DNA of 64,000 nucleotides from Apostichopus japonicus (GCF_037975245.1 NC_092564.1:25661484-25725483); one strand, 5' to 3'; positions 11,354 through 25,200 are shown, counted from the stretch's first letter. Notes: generated from the sequence alone by a model not told the origin. Numbers and translations: made by a program.

Positions 11354-11524
11354 TATCGATTGGAAGGAGGGAGTTTTCGGTCAATCCAGGAACTGGTGAA
11401 CCATCACATGTCAACTCAAACACCGGTGACGAAAGCCATGATGATCAGAAATCCAATAAGTAAGGTCAAGGACGAGCACGACCTTCGACACAAGGACATC
11501 CTGCTGGACACCAAATTAGGACAG
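11354..11524 (+). pseudogene. FER-like SH2b/linker exon (copy 2, open)
   Basis: Follows TTTAACAG and ends at CAG|GTGAGT; 57 codons, phase 0 at both ends. Encodes YRLEGGSFRSIQELVNHHM (end of SH2), the linker NPISKVKDEHDLRHKDI and LLDTKLGQ leading into the glycine loop. It is open; the corresponding piece at 1-51 has one stop. Confidence 0.85.
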
Positions 11525-11562
11525 GTGAGTTTCATGAAAGACACAATGATTCAATCTTTTAA

Positions 11563-13185
11563 AGACCAACTATGGAGACTTTTCGATGAACATAAAATCC
11601 CACCATTTTTTCATGTATGTAATCCTTAACTGACTCCAATTACATTGCTGTAATTAACTTTACCAATTTCGGACGTTAAATACGTGAAAAATGGGACGAA
11701 AAGTCAGCTTCTATTTCAGACATTCCTGAAACATTCCTAAGACATCAGGTGACCATGTGACGTCAACGTTTGTATACCTCACTCACAACTATACTTTTAG
11801 TGTGTAAAGTCGTATACTTGAGCTGCCAAAAACATCAACGATATTACTCCTTTTTCCTCAAAATGCCACAATTCTGTGTTGTTGGAGGTTGCAGTTATAC
11901 CTCATCCAACAAAAGCATCAGCTTTTTTAGATTTCCGAGTAAAAGAACCGACGTAAAACGCCGCAGACTTTGGATCAATTTTTTGAGATCCACGCGGAAA
12001 GATTTTTCAGCACCCGGAGTATCTCATGCACATGAGTCCACATGCATGACCCTGCTTCTGTGTATGCTGCAAATGTCTCATTCTGTGAAAATTATATACT
12101 GTCGATAGCTGTGTCGGACCATGGTCGGACATAGCTAATGTGAAATTGACCGTAAACACGCCCTGGACGTCCTTACATGTAACATTATATCACGCAATTG
12201 ACAGTAATATATTTACTGTAAGAGATGACCGTATATATATATACCGTGCCAAGGGTATAGCATTGTTAGTACATGTACGGTAGTTAGTTACAACTCTCGC
12301 CGGCGTTGGCTCACAGCATGTGTAAATAGCCATGTTAGGATTTATCTATTTCATTTGTTGTATTCCAGTATCGTGAGTTCGTGATACATGTGTAATATTG
12401 TCCGTTCTGTTTATTCCGACATCTGCATGTTCCAAGGAGTTGAATAAAAACGGTAGTATGTAGCGATCGGACGTTTTATTTCGTTAGTGACTGTCTTGTG
12501 ATTGTGGGATGTTACTGGTCAAGGCCTGTTTCAACTAGACCTAACTCTATGGAATTACACAGAGTCACGGTAGTTTTTCGCCCAGGATTGAACAAGAAAC
12601 GTGGATTAGGATATTCACTGCTAAATTTGTTTATTGACAGGATACTTTTTCTGTGTTTGTACTTTTGGATATTAAAACGAGTAAGTACTACGTAAGTATA
12701 TTGTACCGTACGGACCTATTGACGCTACGCTATGTAAAAGATGCCTCCATTTGAGTGGAAATTTTGCTAATAAAATAAGCAATTTAACTAAAATTGCTGC
12801 TTATAATTGTCTTAAAACTTGTTGTTAACCTTCATGTGTTCTTGTTTTAAGCTAACAGCTTTTCAAACGCTCGAAATTGGAAGTCAAAAACAGTACAATT
12901 GTTCGCTATCTGTGTACAAACAGTGCCTATATCAGCGTTTGATTTTCGCGGTATACAAACTTTGACGTCACACGGTGACCAGAGGCTCCTTTGGGTCAAT
13001 CTCTGTTTTCAGACATTCCAGAGGTTCATGTCACGTGACTACCCAAAATGTCCATTTTCGTGGTCGTTTTTGATGGGTTATAGTAGGTTTTCGAAGATTA
13101 TTTTTTACACATGTTGATTATGGGTATGTAAACTCCTAAATTAATGGAAAATCTCAACAACAAAAATTGCCTCCATAGTTGGTCT
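11563..13185 (+). mobile_element. THAP-encoding TTAA DNA transposon, Kolobok-like (1,623 bp)
   Basis: Flanked by TTAA at 11559-11562 and 13186-13189. Terminal inverted repeats are AGACCAACTATGGAG and CTCCATAGTTGGTCT, and inverted similarity continues inward (GTGACGTCAACGTTTGTATAC-like sequence near 11757 against 12950-12972). Copy 1 of the duplication has a single undisturbed TTAA at the same place (86-89), a natural empty site. The THAP-type zinc finger inside, with TTAA duplication, fits the Kolobok superfamily; piggyBac shares the TTAA but not usually THAP. No transposase catalytic domain seen, so probably a deletion derivative. Confidence 0.75.
11863..12108 (+). pseudogene. THAP-domain remnant of the transposon
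   Basis: From ATG at 11863: MPQFCVVGGCSYTSSNKSI, then FFRFP, RRRLWINFLRSTRKDF. This follows the THAP pattern: paired Cys near the N-terminus, the FP of the first strand and the conserved Trp. The second half (C-x2-H and the AVPTIF-type end) is not recognisable, as the frame continues into unrelated sequence. Either a first exon whose donor I could not fix, or a truncated pseudogene. Confidence 0.65.
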
Positions 13186-13189
13186 TTAA

Positions 13190-13552
13190 AGGGTGTGAAG
13201 ACTCGCGCAAAAAAAGAAATGTCTAATGCTGGTAATCTGACCTAGTTTCGAATGAGGTGTAATAGAAGTGTTACACACCACCATCAATCCCAGCAAATAC
13301 ACATACAACTTGCTACCGTCAGTAAATTAGACACTAGTGTACAGTCAGTACGTACAGCTGCGGTCAATACCCACAGCACAGTGTACAAACGATACAGCGA
13401 TGGACATCTCAGGTCCAGCTAAAGATAACAAGGTATCACGTTTCATTACTGTCTGCATTTTGTAGCGACACGAACAAAACGTCACTTGCAAGCAACAGAG
13501 AGTTAACTTTTTTAGATGGCAGCACGCTGTTTGGGGCGAGTCTTCATTGCCT
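13190..13552 (+). mobile_element. TTAA-type MITE (copy in duplication 2)
   Basis: Same 363-bp element as 90-452, TTAA at 13186-13189 and 13553-13556. Its left TTAA is shared with the right edge of the THAP transposon: the larger element inserted exactly at the MITE's own target duplication. Confidence 0.8.
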
Positions 13553-14208
13553 TTAATGGTAATGAAGAGTTAATTGGTAGATGAGTTAATTTCACTGACA
13601 TTTACCCACTTTGTACCAGTGACCCTGAAACCTTGTAATTTTTGTTTGGCCAATTGACTTGTATTTGAAGCTAACAGGGATGACCATGTGTGCACAACAT
13701 GTGTCATGTTGTTTACTCCAGTCTATTCCTATCAACACAGTATGTGTGTGCACTAATGTTGAGTTATTTGGGGAGATTCTTACTGTTGGTACTGGGCTAA
13801 CGTAAGATGTTAGCTGAATTCTAGTGTATACCCCTTCAGCTGTAGGCAATGAAAAATTACTGTGTTAAGGTTTATTAAGCCACTGGTTGCCTCTCATGTG
13901 ACATATATTGTGAGCTCTCATGTGACATATCACATGACCTCGCATGTGACATCTCCTTGTCTATACTACTGCTGCATTCTTTATTTAAGGTGGAGAAAAA
14001 AAGAAGAAAACAGTGAATTTTTATATGAATATCTTGTTAGAACTGTATTAATTACAACCCATATGGTTGTAACTCTTCTCTATTGCACCCCAAGTGAAAT
14101 AAAATATTTAAAAAAATGAAAACGGGGGTGGGGTGGGTGAGGGGGTGGGTTTGTTGACTGCATTGTTTTTTTAGTTTCATAAGCATCCTTTTTCTTGTGT
14201 ACATGCAG

Positions 14209-14416
14209 GGACATTTTAGGTGACGTCCACAAAGTGACATTTAAGAATAAACCTGTCGCCGTCAAGACGTGCAAGGCCACAGTACATGCTGCAACGAGAA
14301 GGAAGTTCCTCTCAGAAGCCTACATCCACAAGAATTACAACCATCCCAACATCGTCAAACTTATCGGCGTGGCAACAGACAGACATCCAATCTACATCGT
14401 CATGGAGCTTGTCAAG
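14209..14416 (+). pseudogene. FER-like kinase exon K1, copy 2, frameshifted
   Basis: Same exon as 1103-1316. It keeps the continuous reading [19 protein letters not shown] that copy 1 loses. It shares the extra A in the glycine-loop codon (TTTTAGG). It lacks one T near the donor (CTTGTCAAG against CTTGTTCAAG), so it cannot join K2 in frame. Confidence 0.85.
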
Positions 14417-15100
14417 GTCAAAAACCAGTAAAAAATGGAATTGACATCATTTCTTTTTTTCTGTGACAGCTATCAAATTAGTTAGATTAGGAGGGCAAAT
14501 TTGGCCTTTGATTTATTAGGGAATATGGTACACCGTAAACATCTCATTGTATATGGAAACCCTGCCACTCTGGTTAGTTGTATGGAGAAGTATTTTCTGG
14601 TCGCAAACAACGTGAAATTTTATCGAAGAGGAAAATGTTTCCTCACTGCTAGTTTAATAGCCCAACTCAAGATCTATGCACCTAACTGGAGATTTATTGG
14701 TTGATTGAATGTAACCTATTTTGACCGGCTTATAAATATTATAAATATCCTTATATTGTCCATATATATCCGTATATCATAAATATCCTTATAAATATCT
14801 TTCTAAATATACTGTTACATTTTATAGAAATTGAAGTTTTGTACGGTGTATTTCTGGTTACACATTCAGAGAAGATTGCAATTATATATAAGCTCTTTTA
14901 TTAGTTTTTGGCTTGCTCTACACTGATGTGCAATATGTACCATGAACAGAGGAACTTTTATTTGCGTACGCTTAGGCTTGTATCATAATTAATACACACA
15001 AAACAGACTAAACAACAATAGATTTATGAGATGAAATCAGTAAATTGTTTAAAAAGATTGATTTTACTGACTGATGTTTGCTTCTCTGTCACCTTTGCAG

Positions 15101-15224
15101 GAGGAGATCTTTTGAAGTTGCTTCGAGATGACAGCAAGACCTTGAGTGTCCCCGAGAAGGTTAAAATGAGTGAAGACGCAGCATCAGGGATGGCTTACTT
15201 GGAGGGCAAAAGTTGTATTCACAG
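15101..15224 (+). pseudogene. FER-like kinase exon K2, copy 2 (open)
   Basis: 124 bp after CCTTTGCAG, ending CAG|GTAAAC. Encodes GGDLLKLLRDDSKTL to GKSCIHR without lesions. Equivalent to 2002-2125. Confidence 0.85.
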
Positions 15225-15837
15225 GTAAACTAGAAATTGTCCTGGGATTAATAAACATGTGTGTGGGTTTATGGATGTAGGCATGGGTATGCATGTATGC
15301 TAGTATGTATTTGTTGAGGAACAAACAAGAAGAACTCAGATATGTAATCAGGACTCTTGTCTATTTGAAACTTTGTGTGATATCTGCTTTCAAAGGGAAA
15401 ATGTCAAAACTGAATACTAAAGGCAATTCTTGTTACTTAACCAAATAAGGAGAATGGGACATTCCCACTGCTTTTAAAAATTAGACATTTTGCTCTTGAT
15501 GGTTGTAATTGTAGAATGCTGCCAGTAAATTGTAGTGATAAGTAACTTTCTGTTAACAGATAGAACCTCACCACCATCATGCAACCCCCCCCCTCCCCAC
15601 CTCACACCATTGATCTCCTATCCATCTACACGAATGTTAGAATAAAACACTCTGTGGAACTGAAATGATGTTAACATTATCAAAAATGTGGCAACATTAA
15701 GGAATGAAACCTCAAGGTCGGGAGAAATTTTTTGGGAGGGGCCCAATAACGTGAGATGCCAAATGCTCTGTATATTACAGCAGATCTAGTAGATTGATAT
15801 ATGGTCACTGCCATGCTCCCACAGTATACCTCTGTAA

Positions 15838-16026
<189 letters not shown>

Positions 16027-16050
16027 GTAAAGGTTGTGTATACATATGTC

Positions 16051-16349
16051 CAGGCGCGTAGCCAAGGGGGGGCCAAGGGGGCGACCGCCCCCCCCTTGAG
16101 CATATTTTTTTTGTATATTTTTATGATATCCCTAGTAATTTCAAAATAGAAAATGCTTAAATGCAACTTACAAGGCCTGGGAAGTGCCATTTCCAGCGAT
16201 CTGGGAGGCATTTTCGGCCAAAGTTTTCTTGTACGCTTCATGCCACTCGTGATGGTGCTATGCTAAGATAGTTTGCAGAGCCATATTTGGCTCTGATAGT
16301 TTGCCTACAGGTTCGCCCCTCCCTTGGCAAATTCCTGGCTACGCGCCTG
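16051..16349. mobile_element. hAT-like MITE, 299 bp (copy 2)
   Basis: Same element as 2950-3248, with ends CAGGCGCGTAGCC and GGCTACGCGCCTG. The paired change (A/G on one side, T/C on the other) keeps the inverted repeat complementary. Confidence 0.7.
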
Positions 16350-16380
16350 AGTATGGCAAAGAAGTGGTAAAAGCAGTTAC

Positions 16381-18755
16381 TGTGGGTCTGTTTCAAAACC
16401 TGCGTGTTCAAAACCTTAGAGAGTGTTGTGGACGATTGGCTAAGGCGTCGGACTTGTGATCCAAGGATTGCTGGTTCGACTCCTGCCTAGTCCATTACGT
16501 TGTGTCCTTGGGCAAGATGCTTTATCTCAATTGCCTCTCTCCACCCAGAGGTTAAATGGGTACCTGTGAGGTAACTTGTCATTGGGCGCAGTATATAACT
16601 GCAGCCGCCTGGAGGGATTGTCTCTGGGACAGGTTATCATTGACCAGGGATAACATATCATCTGTAAAGTGCTTTGATACCTATTGCTGGTATAAGCGCT
16701 ATATAAAAGTGAAATATTCTGTGGGTCTGTTTCAAAACCTGCGTGTTCAAAACCTTAGAGAGTGTTGTGGACGATTGGCTAAGGCGTCGGACTTGTGATC
16801 CAAGGATTGCTGGTTCGACTCCTGCCTAGTCCATTACGTTGTGTCCTTGGGCAAGATGCTTTATCTCAATTGCCTCTCTCCACCCAGGGGTTAAATGGGT
16901 ACCTGTGAGGTAACTTGTCATTGGGCGCAGTATATAACTGCAGCCACCTGGAGGGATTGTCTCTGGGACAGGTTATCATTGACCAGGGGTAACATATCTT
17001 CTGTAAAGCGCTTTGAGACCTATTGCTGGTATAAAGCGCTATATAAAAGTGAAATATTCTGTGGGTCTGTTTTAAAACCTGCGTGTTCAAAACCTTAGAG
17101 AGTGTTGTGGACGATTGGCTAAGGCGTCGGACTTGTGATCCAAGGATTGCTGGTTCGACTCCTGCCTAGTCCATTACGTTGTGTCCTTGGGCAAGATGCT
17201 TTATCTCAATTGCCTCTCTCCACCCAGGGGTTAAATGGGTACCTGCTAGGTAACTTGTCATTGGGCGCAGTATACAGCTGCAGCCGCCTGGAGGGATTGT
17301 CTCTGGGACAGGTTATCATTGACCAGGGATAATATATCTTCTGTAAAGTGCTTTGATACCTATTGCTGGTATAAGCGCTATATAAAAGTGAAATATTCTG
17401 TGGGTCTGTTTCAAAACCTGCGTGTTCAAAACCTTAGAGAGTGTTGTGGACGATTGGCTAAGGCGTCGGACTTGTGATCCAAGGATTGCTGGTTCGACTC
17501 CTGCCTAGTCCATTAAGTTGTGTCCTTGGGCAAGATGCTTTATCTCAATTGCCTCTCTCCACCCAGGGGTTAAATGGGTACCTGTGAGGTAACTTGTCAT
17601 TGGGCGCAGTATATAACTGCAGCCGCCTGGAGGGATTGTCTCTGGGACAGGTTATCATTGACCAGGGATAACATATCTTCTGTAAAGCGCTTTGAGACCT
17701 ATTGCTGGTATAAAGCGCTATATAAAAGTGAAATATTCTGTGGGTCTGTTTCAAAACCTGCGTGTTCAAAACCTTAGAGAGTGTTGTGGACGATTGGCTA
17801 AGGTGTCGGACTTGTGATCCAAGGATTGCTGGTTCGACTCCTGCCTAGTCCATTACCTTGTGTCCTTGGGCAAGATGCTTTATCTCAATTGCCTCTCTCC
17901 ACCCAGGGGTTAAATGGGTACCTGCTAGGTAACTTGTCATTGGGCGCAGTATATAACTGCAGCCGCCTGGAGGGATTGTCTCTGGGACAGGTTATCATTG
18001 ACCAGGGATAACATATCTTCTGTAAAGCGCTTTGAGACCTATTGCTGGTATAAAGCGCTATATAAAAGTGAAATATTCTGTGGGTCTGTTTCAAAACCTG
18101 CGTGTTCAAAACCTTAGAGAGTGTTGTGGACGATTGGCTAAGGCGACGGACTTGTGATCCAAGGATTGCTGGTTCGACTCCTGCCTAGTCCATTACGTTG
18201 TGTCCTTGGGCAAGATGCTTTATCTCAATTGCCTCTCTCCACCCAGGGGTTAAATGGGTACCTGTGAGGTAACTTGTCATTGGGCGCAGTATATAACTGC
18301 AGCCGCCTGGAGGGATTGTCTCTGGGACAGGTTATCATTGACCAGGGATAACATATCTTCTGTAAAGTGCTTTGATACCTATTGCTGGTATAAAGCGCTA
18401 TATAAAAGTGAAATATTCTGTGGGTCTGTTTTAAAACCTGCGTGTTCAAAACCTTAGAGAGTGTTGTGGACAATTGGCTAAGGCGTCAGACTTGTGATCC
18501 AAGGATTGCTGGTTCGACTCCTGCCTAGTCCATTACGTTGTGTCCTTGGGCAAGATGCTTTATCTCAATTGCCTCTCTCCACCCAGGGGTTAAATGGGTA
18601 CCTGTGAGGTAACTTGTCATTGGGCGCAGTATATAACTGCAGCCGCCTGGAGGGATTGTCTCTGGGACAGGTTATCATTGACCAGGGGTAACATATCTTC
18701 TGTAAAGCGCTTTGAGACCTATTGCTGGTATAAGCGCTATATAAAAGTGAAATAT
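16381..18755 (+). repeat. Tandem array of seven tRNA-derived SINE units (339-340 bp)
   Basis: Units begin TGTGGGTCTG at 16381, 16720, 17060, 17399, 17739, 18079 and 18419. Each has the tRNA-like head with B box GGTTCGACTCC and the AAGCGCTATATAAAAGTGAAATATT tail. The first six end in the flanking repeat CTGTGGGTCTG; the seventh runs into ATTATTATTAC and a T-rich tail, the natural SINE 3' end. Units are almost identical, apart from TAAGCGC/TAAAGCGC variants and scattered changes. Copy 1 of the duplication has one unit, so the array grew by unequal exchange. The repeated open frames in it are not genes. Confidence 0.9.
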
Positions 18756-19289
18756 TATTATTACTATTTTATTTTATTTATTTATTTTTTTTTGGGTAAT
18801 AATAATTAACATTAGGGGCAATATAACGTCATCATCAAATGATGGCATGTTTTTTATTAAGCGAGAGGAATTTGTGCTTTGTTGCTGAAAATTGAAAAAA
18901 TTATGACAGGTTATGAAACCTTAAAATTTAGCAAAAATTAAACAGTTTAGAAACTAGGAATTCCCCCCCCACAAACTAGGGTCTGGTTTATTCTTGAGTT
19001 AAAAGTGGGGTTCTATGAAATATTAAGCCTCACATTATGATATAGCTTTGAATAACACTGAATTTAATTGAACCCTTTGCATTTTTATAATCAACAGGGC
19101 ATCCTATGCATCACTTTGGGAACAATTTAAAAATAATGTGATTCTAGAAAAAAAATCATAACGACAAAAGACTTACAATAATTATATGGAAGGTATTTAA
19201 AAAAGGACTATATATTAAGTCAGAGTGCTAAAATATTGATTTCAAAAGCTCAGATATACCTAACTTTAAATTGTTAAATTGGGACAAAC
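18756..19289. other. AT-rich intron sequence, nothing recognised
   Basis: Between the SINE array and the first clear satellite unit. It has a few phrases resembling the satellite (AAATTGTTAAATT) but no full unit, exon or element. Confidence 0.5.
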
Positions 19290-22200
19290 AAGAAAGAAAG
19301 TTCTCAAATGCCAGTCAGGATGCTCAATATGGATTCCCAGAGCTCAAAAATATGCTTTTCTCTAAAAATTAAAATGTTAGTCTATGGAACTTAGAGCCTC
19401 TAAATATTAAAATGATTTTGAAATGTTTTGTAATAACTTCATTCAAATTAGGAATTGATTATATCATTGTTGCTTAATTCAGAAAGACATCCTCTATCTG
19501 ATGCATTATTGTGGAAAAACTTAGAACCTCATTATTTTTGCCCAAAAAGTTAAAAAATATTTATAAGGTTTTAGCCTTAAAAAATTGTTAAATTTGGACA
19601 TACAGAAATAGAAAGTTCTCAAATGCCAGTCAGGATGATCATTATGGATTCCTAGAGCTCAGAAATATGCTTTTCTTCTGAAATGTGTTAGTTTATGGAA
19701 CTTAAAGCCTCTAAATATTTAAATGATTTTTAAAATGTTTTATTACATCTCTTTCAAATTAGGAATTGATTATATCATTGATGCCTAATTTAGAAGGACA
19801 CCCTCTATATGATGCATAATTGTGGAAAAACCTAAAAGGTCAATAGTTTTGGCAAAAATTAAAACAAAATTATAATGTTTTAGCCTTACAAAATTGTTAA
19901 ATTTGAACAAACAGATATAGAAAGTTCTCAAATGCCAGTCAGGATGCTCATTATGGATTCCTAGAGCTCAGAAATATGCTTTTCTTCTGAAATGTGTTAG
20001 TCTATGGAACTTAAAGCATGATTTTTAAAATGTTTTGTTATAACTTCTTTTAAATTAGGAATTGATTATATCATTGTTGCTTAATTTAGAAGGACACCCT
20101 CTATATTATGTATCATTGTGGTAAAACTTAAAATGGTCATGATTTTTGGCAAAAAATTAAACAAAATTTTAAGGTTTTAGCCCTACAAAATTGTTAAAAT
20201 TTGGACAAAAAAAAGGTTCTCAAATGCCAGTCAGAATGCTCATTATAGATTCCCATAGCTCAGAAATATCCTTCTCTCTGAAGTTAAAATGTGTTAGTCT
20301 ATGTATTTTTATGCTTATTGAAATGATTTTCAAAATGTTTTATTATAACTTCTTTCAAATTAGGAATTGGTGATATCATTGTTGCTTAATTCAGAAGGAC
20401 ACCTTCTATCTAATGTATAATTGTTGGTAAACTTAAAAAGGTCATGATTTTTGGCAAAAAATTGTAAGGTTTTAGCACTACAAAATTGTTAAATTTGGAC
20501 AAACAAAAGTAGAAAGTTCTCAAATGCCAGTCAGGATGCTCACTATAGATTCCCAGAGCTCAGAAATATGCTTCTCTCTGAAGTTCAAATGTGTTAGTCT
20601 ATGGATTTTTATGCTTATTGAAATGATTTTCAAAATGTTTAATCATAACTTCTTTCACATTGGGAATGTATGATATCACTGTTGCTTAATTCAAAAGGAC
20701 ACCCTCTATCTAATGCATATGTGTAGAAAGAACTTAAAAGGTCATGATTTTGGCCAAAAAAAATTAAACTCATAAGGTTTATAGCCATACAAATTCATTA
20801 AATTTGGACCAAAAAAAAGTTCTCAAATGCCAGTCAGGATGCTCATTATAGATTCACAGAGCTCAGAAATATGCTTCTCTCTGAAGTTAAAATGTGTTAG
20901 TCTATGGATTTTTATGCTTATTGAAATGATTTTTAAAATGTTTCATTATAACTTCTTTCACATTGGGAATGTATGATATTATTGTTGCTTAATTTAGAAG
21001 GACATCCTCTATCTAATGCATATGTGTGGAAAGAACTAAAAAGGTCATGATTTTGGCCAAAAAAAAAAAACTCATAAGGTTTATAGCCATACAAAACTGT
21101 TAAATTTTGGACAAAAAAGAAAGTTCTCAAATGCCAGTCAGGATGCTCATTATGGATTCCCAGAGCTCAGAAATATGCTTCTTTTTGAAGTTAAAATGTG
21201 TTTAGTATATGGATTTTTATGCTTATTGAAATGATTTTCAAAATGTTTCATTATAACTTCTTTCACATTGGGAATGTATTATATCATTGTTGCTTTATAC
21301 AGAAGGACACCCTCCATCCTATGCATTATTGTGGAAAAACTTAAAGGTCATGATTTTGGCCACAAAAAAAAAAAATTGTAAGGTTTACAAGGCCCTACAA
21401 AACTGTTAAATTTTGGACAAAAAAAAAAGTTCTCAAATGCCAGTCAGGATGCTCATTATGGATTCCCAGAGCTCAAAAATATGCTATTCTCTGAAGTTAA
21501 AAGTGGTAGTGTATGGATTTTTATGCTTATTAAAATGATTTTCAAAATGTTTCTAAAATTCCTTTCACATTGGGAATGTTTTATATCATATTGCTCCCTT
21601 CAGAAGGACACCTTCCATCTAATGCATCACCGTGGAAAGAATTAAACTGTTCATGATATCTAAATTGGGGCCAAAAACTCAACAAGTTCTCAAATGCCAC
21701 TCAGGATGCCCATTACGGAACCAGAGCTTGGAAACATACTTTTCTCTGAAGTTAAAAGTGGTAGTGTATGGAATTTTATGCTTCTTAAATGATTTTCAAA
21801 ATGTTTCATAATTACTTCTTGGGAGTGTATTGTATCATTGTTGCTTTATACAGAAGGACACCCTCCATCCTATGCATTATTGTGGAAAAACTTAAAGGTC
21901 ATGATTGCGGCCGCAAAAAAAAAAAAAATTGTAAGGCTTACAAGGCCTTACAAAACTGTTAAATTTTGGACAAAAAAAAAAGTTCTCAAATGCCATCAGG
22001 ATGCTCATTATGGATTCCCAGAGCTCAAAAATATGCTATTCAGTTAAAAGTGGTAAGTGTATGGATTTTTATGCTTATTAAAATGATTTTCAAAATGTTT
22101 CTAAAAATTCCTTTTTTCACATTGGGAATGTTTTATATCATATTGCTTCCTTCAGAAGGACACCTTCCATCTAATGCATCACCGTGGAAAGAATTAAACT

Positions 22201-25200
22201 GTTCATGATATCTAAATTGGGGCCAAACACTCAACAAGTTCTCCAATGCCACTCAGGATGCCCATTACGGAACCAGAGCTTGGAAACATACTTTCTCTGA
22301 AGTTAAAAGTGGTAGTGTATGGATTTTTATGCTTATCAAAATGATTTTCAAAATGTTTCATAATTACTTCTTTCACATTGGGAATGTATTATATCATTGT
22401 TGCTTACTTTAGGAGGGACAGCCTTTGTCACTTACGCATCATTGTGGAAAGAATGAAAATAGTCATGATATTTTTGGTGGAAAATTTAAAAATTCATAAG
22501 GCGATATGAATAGTCTTACTAAATCAATTAACTTGAACAAACAAAATGTTCTCAAATGCCAGTCAGGATGCTCTTTACCGATTCCCCGAGCTTGGAAACA
22601 TACTTTTCTCTGAAGGTTAAAAGTGGTAATGTTTGGATTTTTATGCTTATTAAAATGATTTTCAAATGTTTTTCATAACTTCTGTTACATTGGGAATGAA
22701 TTATATCATTGGTGCTGAATTTAGGAGGACACCCTAAATCATATGCATATATTTGTGGAACAACTTAAAAGGTCATAATTTTGGTAAAAAGTAAAACAAA
22801 AATCATTAAGCTTTAGCATTACAAAACATTAAATTGGGACAAATATAAAGTAAAAAGTGTTAGTCTATGGAACTTAAAGCCTCTAAATATTTAAAAGGAT
22901 TTTAAACATGTTTGATTATAACTTCTTTCAAATTTGGAATTGATTGTATCCATTGTTGCCTAACACAGAAGGAAACCCTCCACTTTATGCGTAATTGTGG
23001 AAAAAAAATTAAATGGTTATGACTTTGGCCAAAAATGAAAAAAATCATAAGGTTTTAGCCTTACAAAATCATTAAATTTGGACCAAAACGAAAGTTTTCA
23101 AATGCAGAAACATGTATTGAGTTAAAATGAAAGGATAAAATGAGTGTGGCCAAAAACAAATTGAATCACAAGGCTATTGCCCATTACATAATAAATAATT
23201 GGGATCAAATCATATTAGAAACAGGTCATTATTTTGGCAAATAATAAAAAATCATCATAAGGCAAACAAAATAAGGTATTTATAAGCATGTACAATATCA
23301 TTATAGTTTAAACAAAATATGAAAGTTCTAAAATAGATTCACAGAGCCCAGAAATGATCTTTTCTCTGAAAGTTAACCTTCTAAACATTAAAGTGATTTT
23401 CCCCCAAAAATGTCTATAACTTCTTTCAAGGTAGGAACAGATCATATTCATCTAATATAATTCAGAATGACAACTTCCAATCTAGGTATAATATTAGAAA
23501 GAATTAAAAATAGGTCACGATTGTAGCCACAGAAAGAAAAATGGAGTTAAAGGTGGTAGTCTTTAGAAGTTTTACCCTCTAAACATTAAAGTGATTTTAC
23601 AAAAAAATGGCTATAACTTCTATCAATGTGGGAACAGATCATATTACTTAATTCAGAAGTAATAATAACTCAGAAGTACTAAGTACTCAGACGTAATAAG
23701 TCAGAAGTAATAATTCAGAAGTAATAATAACTTAAATCAGAATGACAACTTCCAATCTAGGTATAATATTAGAAAGAATTAAAAAGAGGTCAGAATTTTA
23801 GCCACAGAAAAAATGGAGTTTTAACCCTCTTAACATGCCACTTTTAGCTTCAGAGAAAAGCATAAAATTCTTGGTGCTGAGAATCTAAATTGAATGATTT
23901 TGTGTTATATGAAATCATTTTGATAATTAGGGACTACCACTAAAATAAATGCAAACCAGGGCTCTAGGAATCCATAAAAAGCATCCAGACCTGATAATTG
24001 AGAATAAAAGACATTCTATGCATAATTTTGGAAAGAATTATTTTTGCTAAAGAATTAAAAAAAAAGTCATAGGCTATATATGGCCCTACAAAACTTTCAA
24101 TTTGGCAGAAGTTTTCAAATGCCATTATTGCTTTTTGCTGAAGGACACCCTCCATCCTATGCGTAATTTTGGAAAGGCCTTAAAAGGTCATGATTGTTTT
24201 CAAATATTATCAAAAATCATTCAATCATTCAATTTGGACAGAAGTCAGGATACTCATAATGGCATCTCAAAGCTCAGAAATGTGCATAAAATGATTTTCA
24301 AACTTTGTCATAACAATTTCTTTCAAATTTGGATTGTATTATATGATTGTTGCTTAATTCAGAAAGACACACACCATCCTATGCATCATTGTGGAAATAC
24401 TTAAAAAGGTCATGGTTTAGCTAAAGAAAATCATAACTTAGTTAATTTAAATTTAATTTTACAAACTTATTTAATTTGGACCAAATAACAATTTCTCAAA
24501 TGCCTTTCAGGATGCTCATTATGGATTCTCAGAGCTAGGCCTCTTATAGTATTAAAATAATTTTATGGTTTTAGAGTAACAAAACTGTTAAAGTTGGACA
24601 AACAAAAATAGAAAGTTCTGATGTTAAAGTGTTAGTCTATGGAACCAAAAGCCTCTAAATATTAAAATGATTTTTTAAAATGTTATATTATAACTTCTTT
24701 CAAATTAGGAATTGATATAATTGTTGCTACATTCAGAAGGATACCCTCAACTTAAAAGTTCATTTTTTTGGGCCAAAAAATAAAACAAAATTATAAGGTT
24801 TCAGCCTACAAAACTGTTAAATATGGACCAAAAAAAGATAGAAAGTTTTCAAATGCCAGTCAGGATGTTCATTATGGATTCCAAGTTAAATAGTTAGTCT
24901 ATGATTTTTAAAATGTTTTGTTATAACTTCTTTCAAATTAGGAATTTATTATATCATTGTTGCTTGTGGAAAAAACAGGAAGGCATGATTTGCCACAAAA
25001 AATCATTAGGTTTCAGCCATGCAAAAATCATTAAATTGGGACAAACAACAAAGGTTCTCAAATGCCATTCAGGATGCTCATTATAAATTCCCAGAGCTCA
25101 GAAATATGCTTTATACTGAAACTAATAGTTGAAGTCTATGGACTGTTAAACCTCTAAATATTAAAATAATTATCAGAATGTTTCATTTCACTTCCTTTCA

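Noticed and set aside
11563-13185. Assignment of the THAP element to P elements
   Set aside because: P elements make 8-bp target duplications; the borders and the empty site here show TTAA.
16556-18809. Series of near-identical 65-74-residue open frames on both strands
   Set aside because: They lie in the SINE array and repeat only because the unit repeats; the tRNA-like head and the tail explain the sequence.
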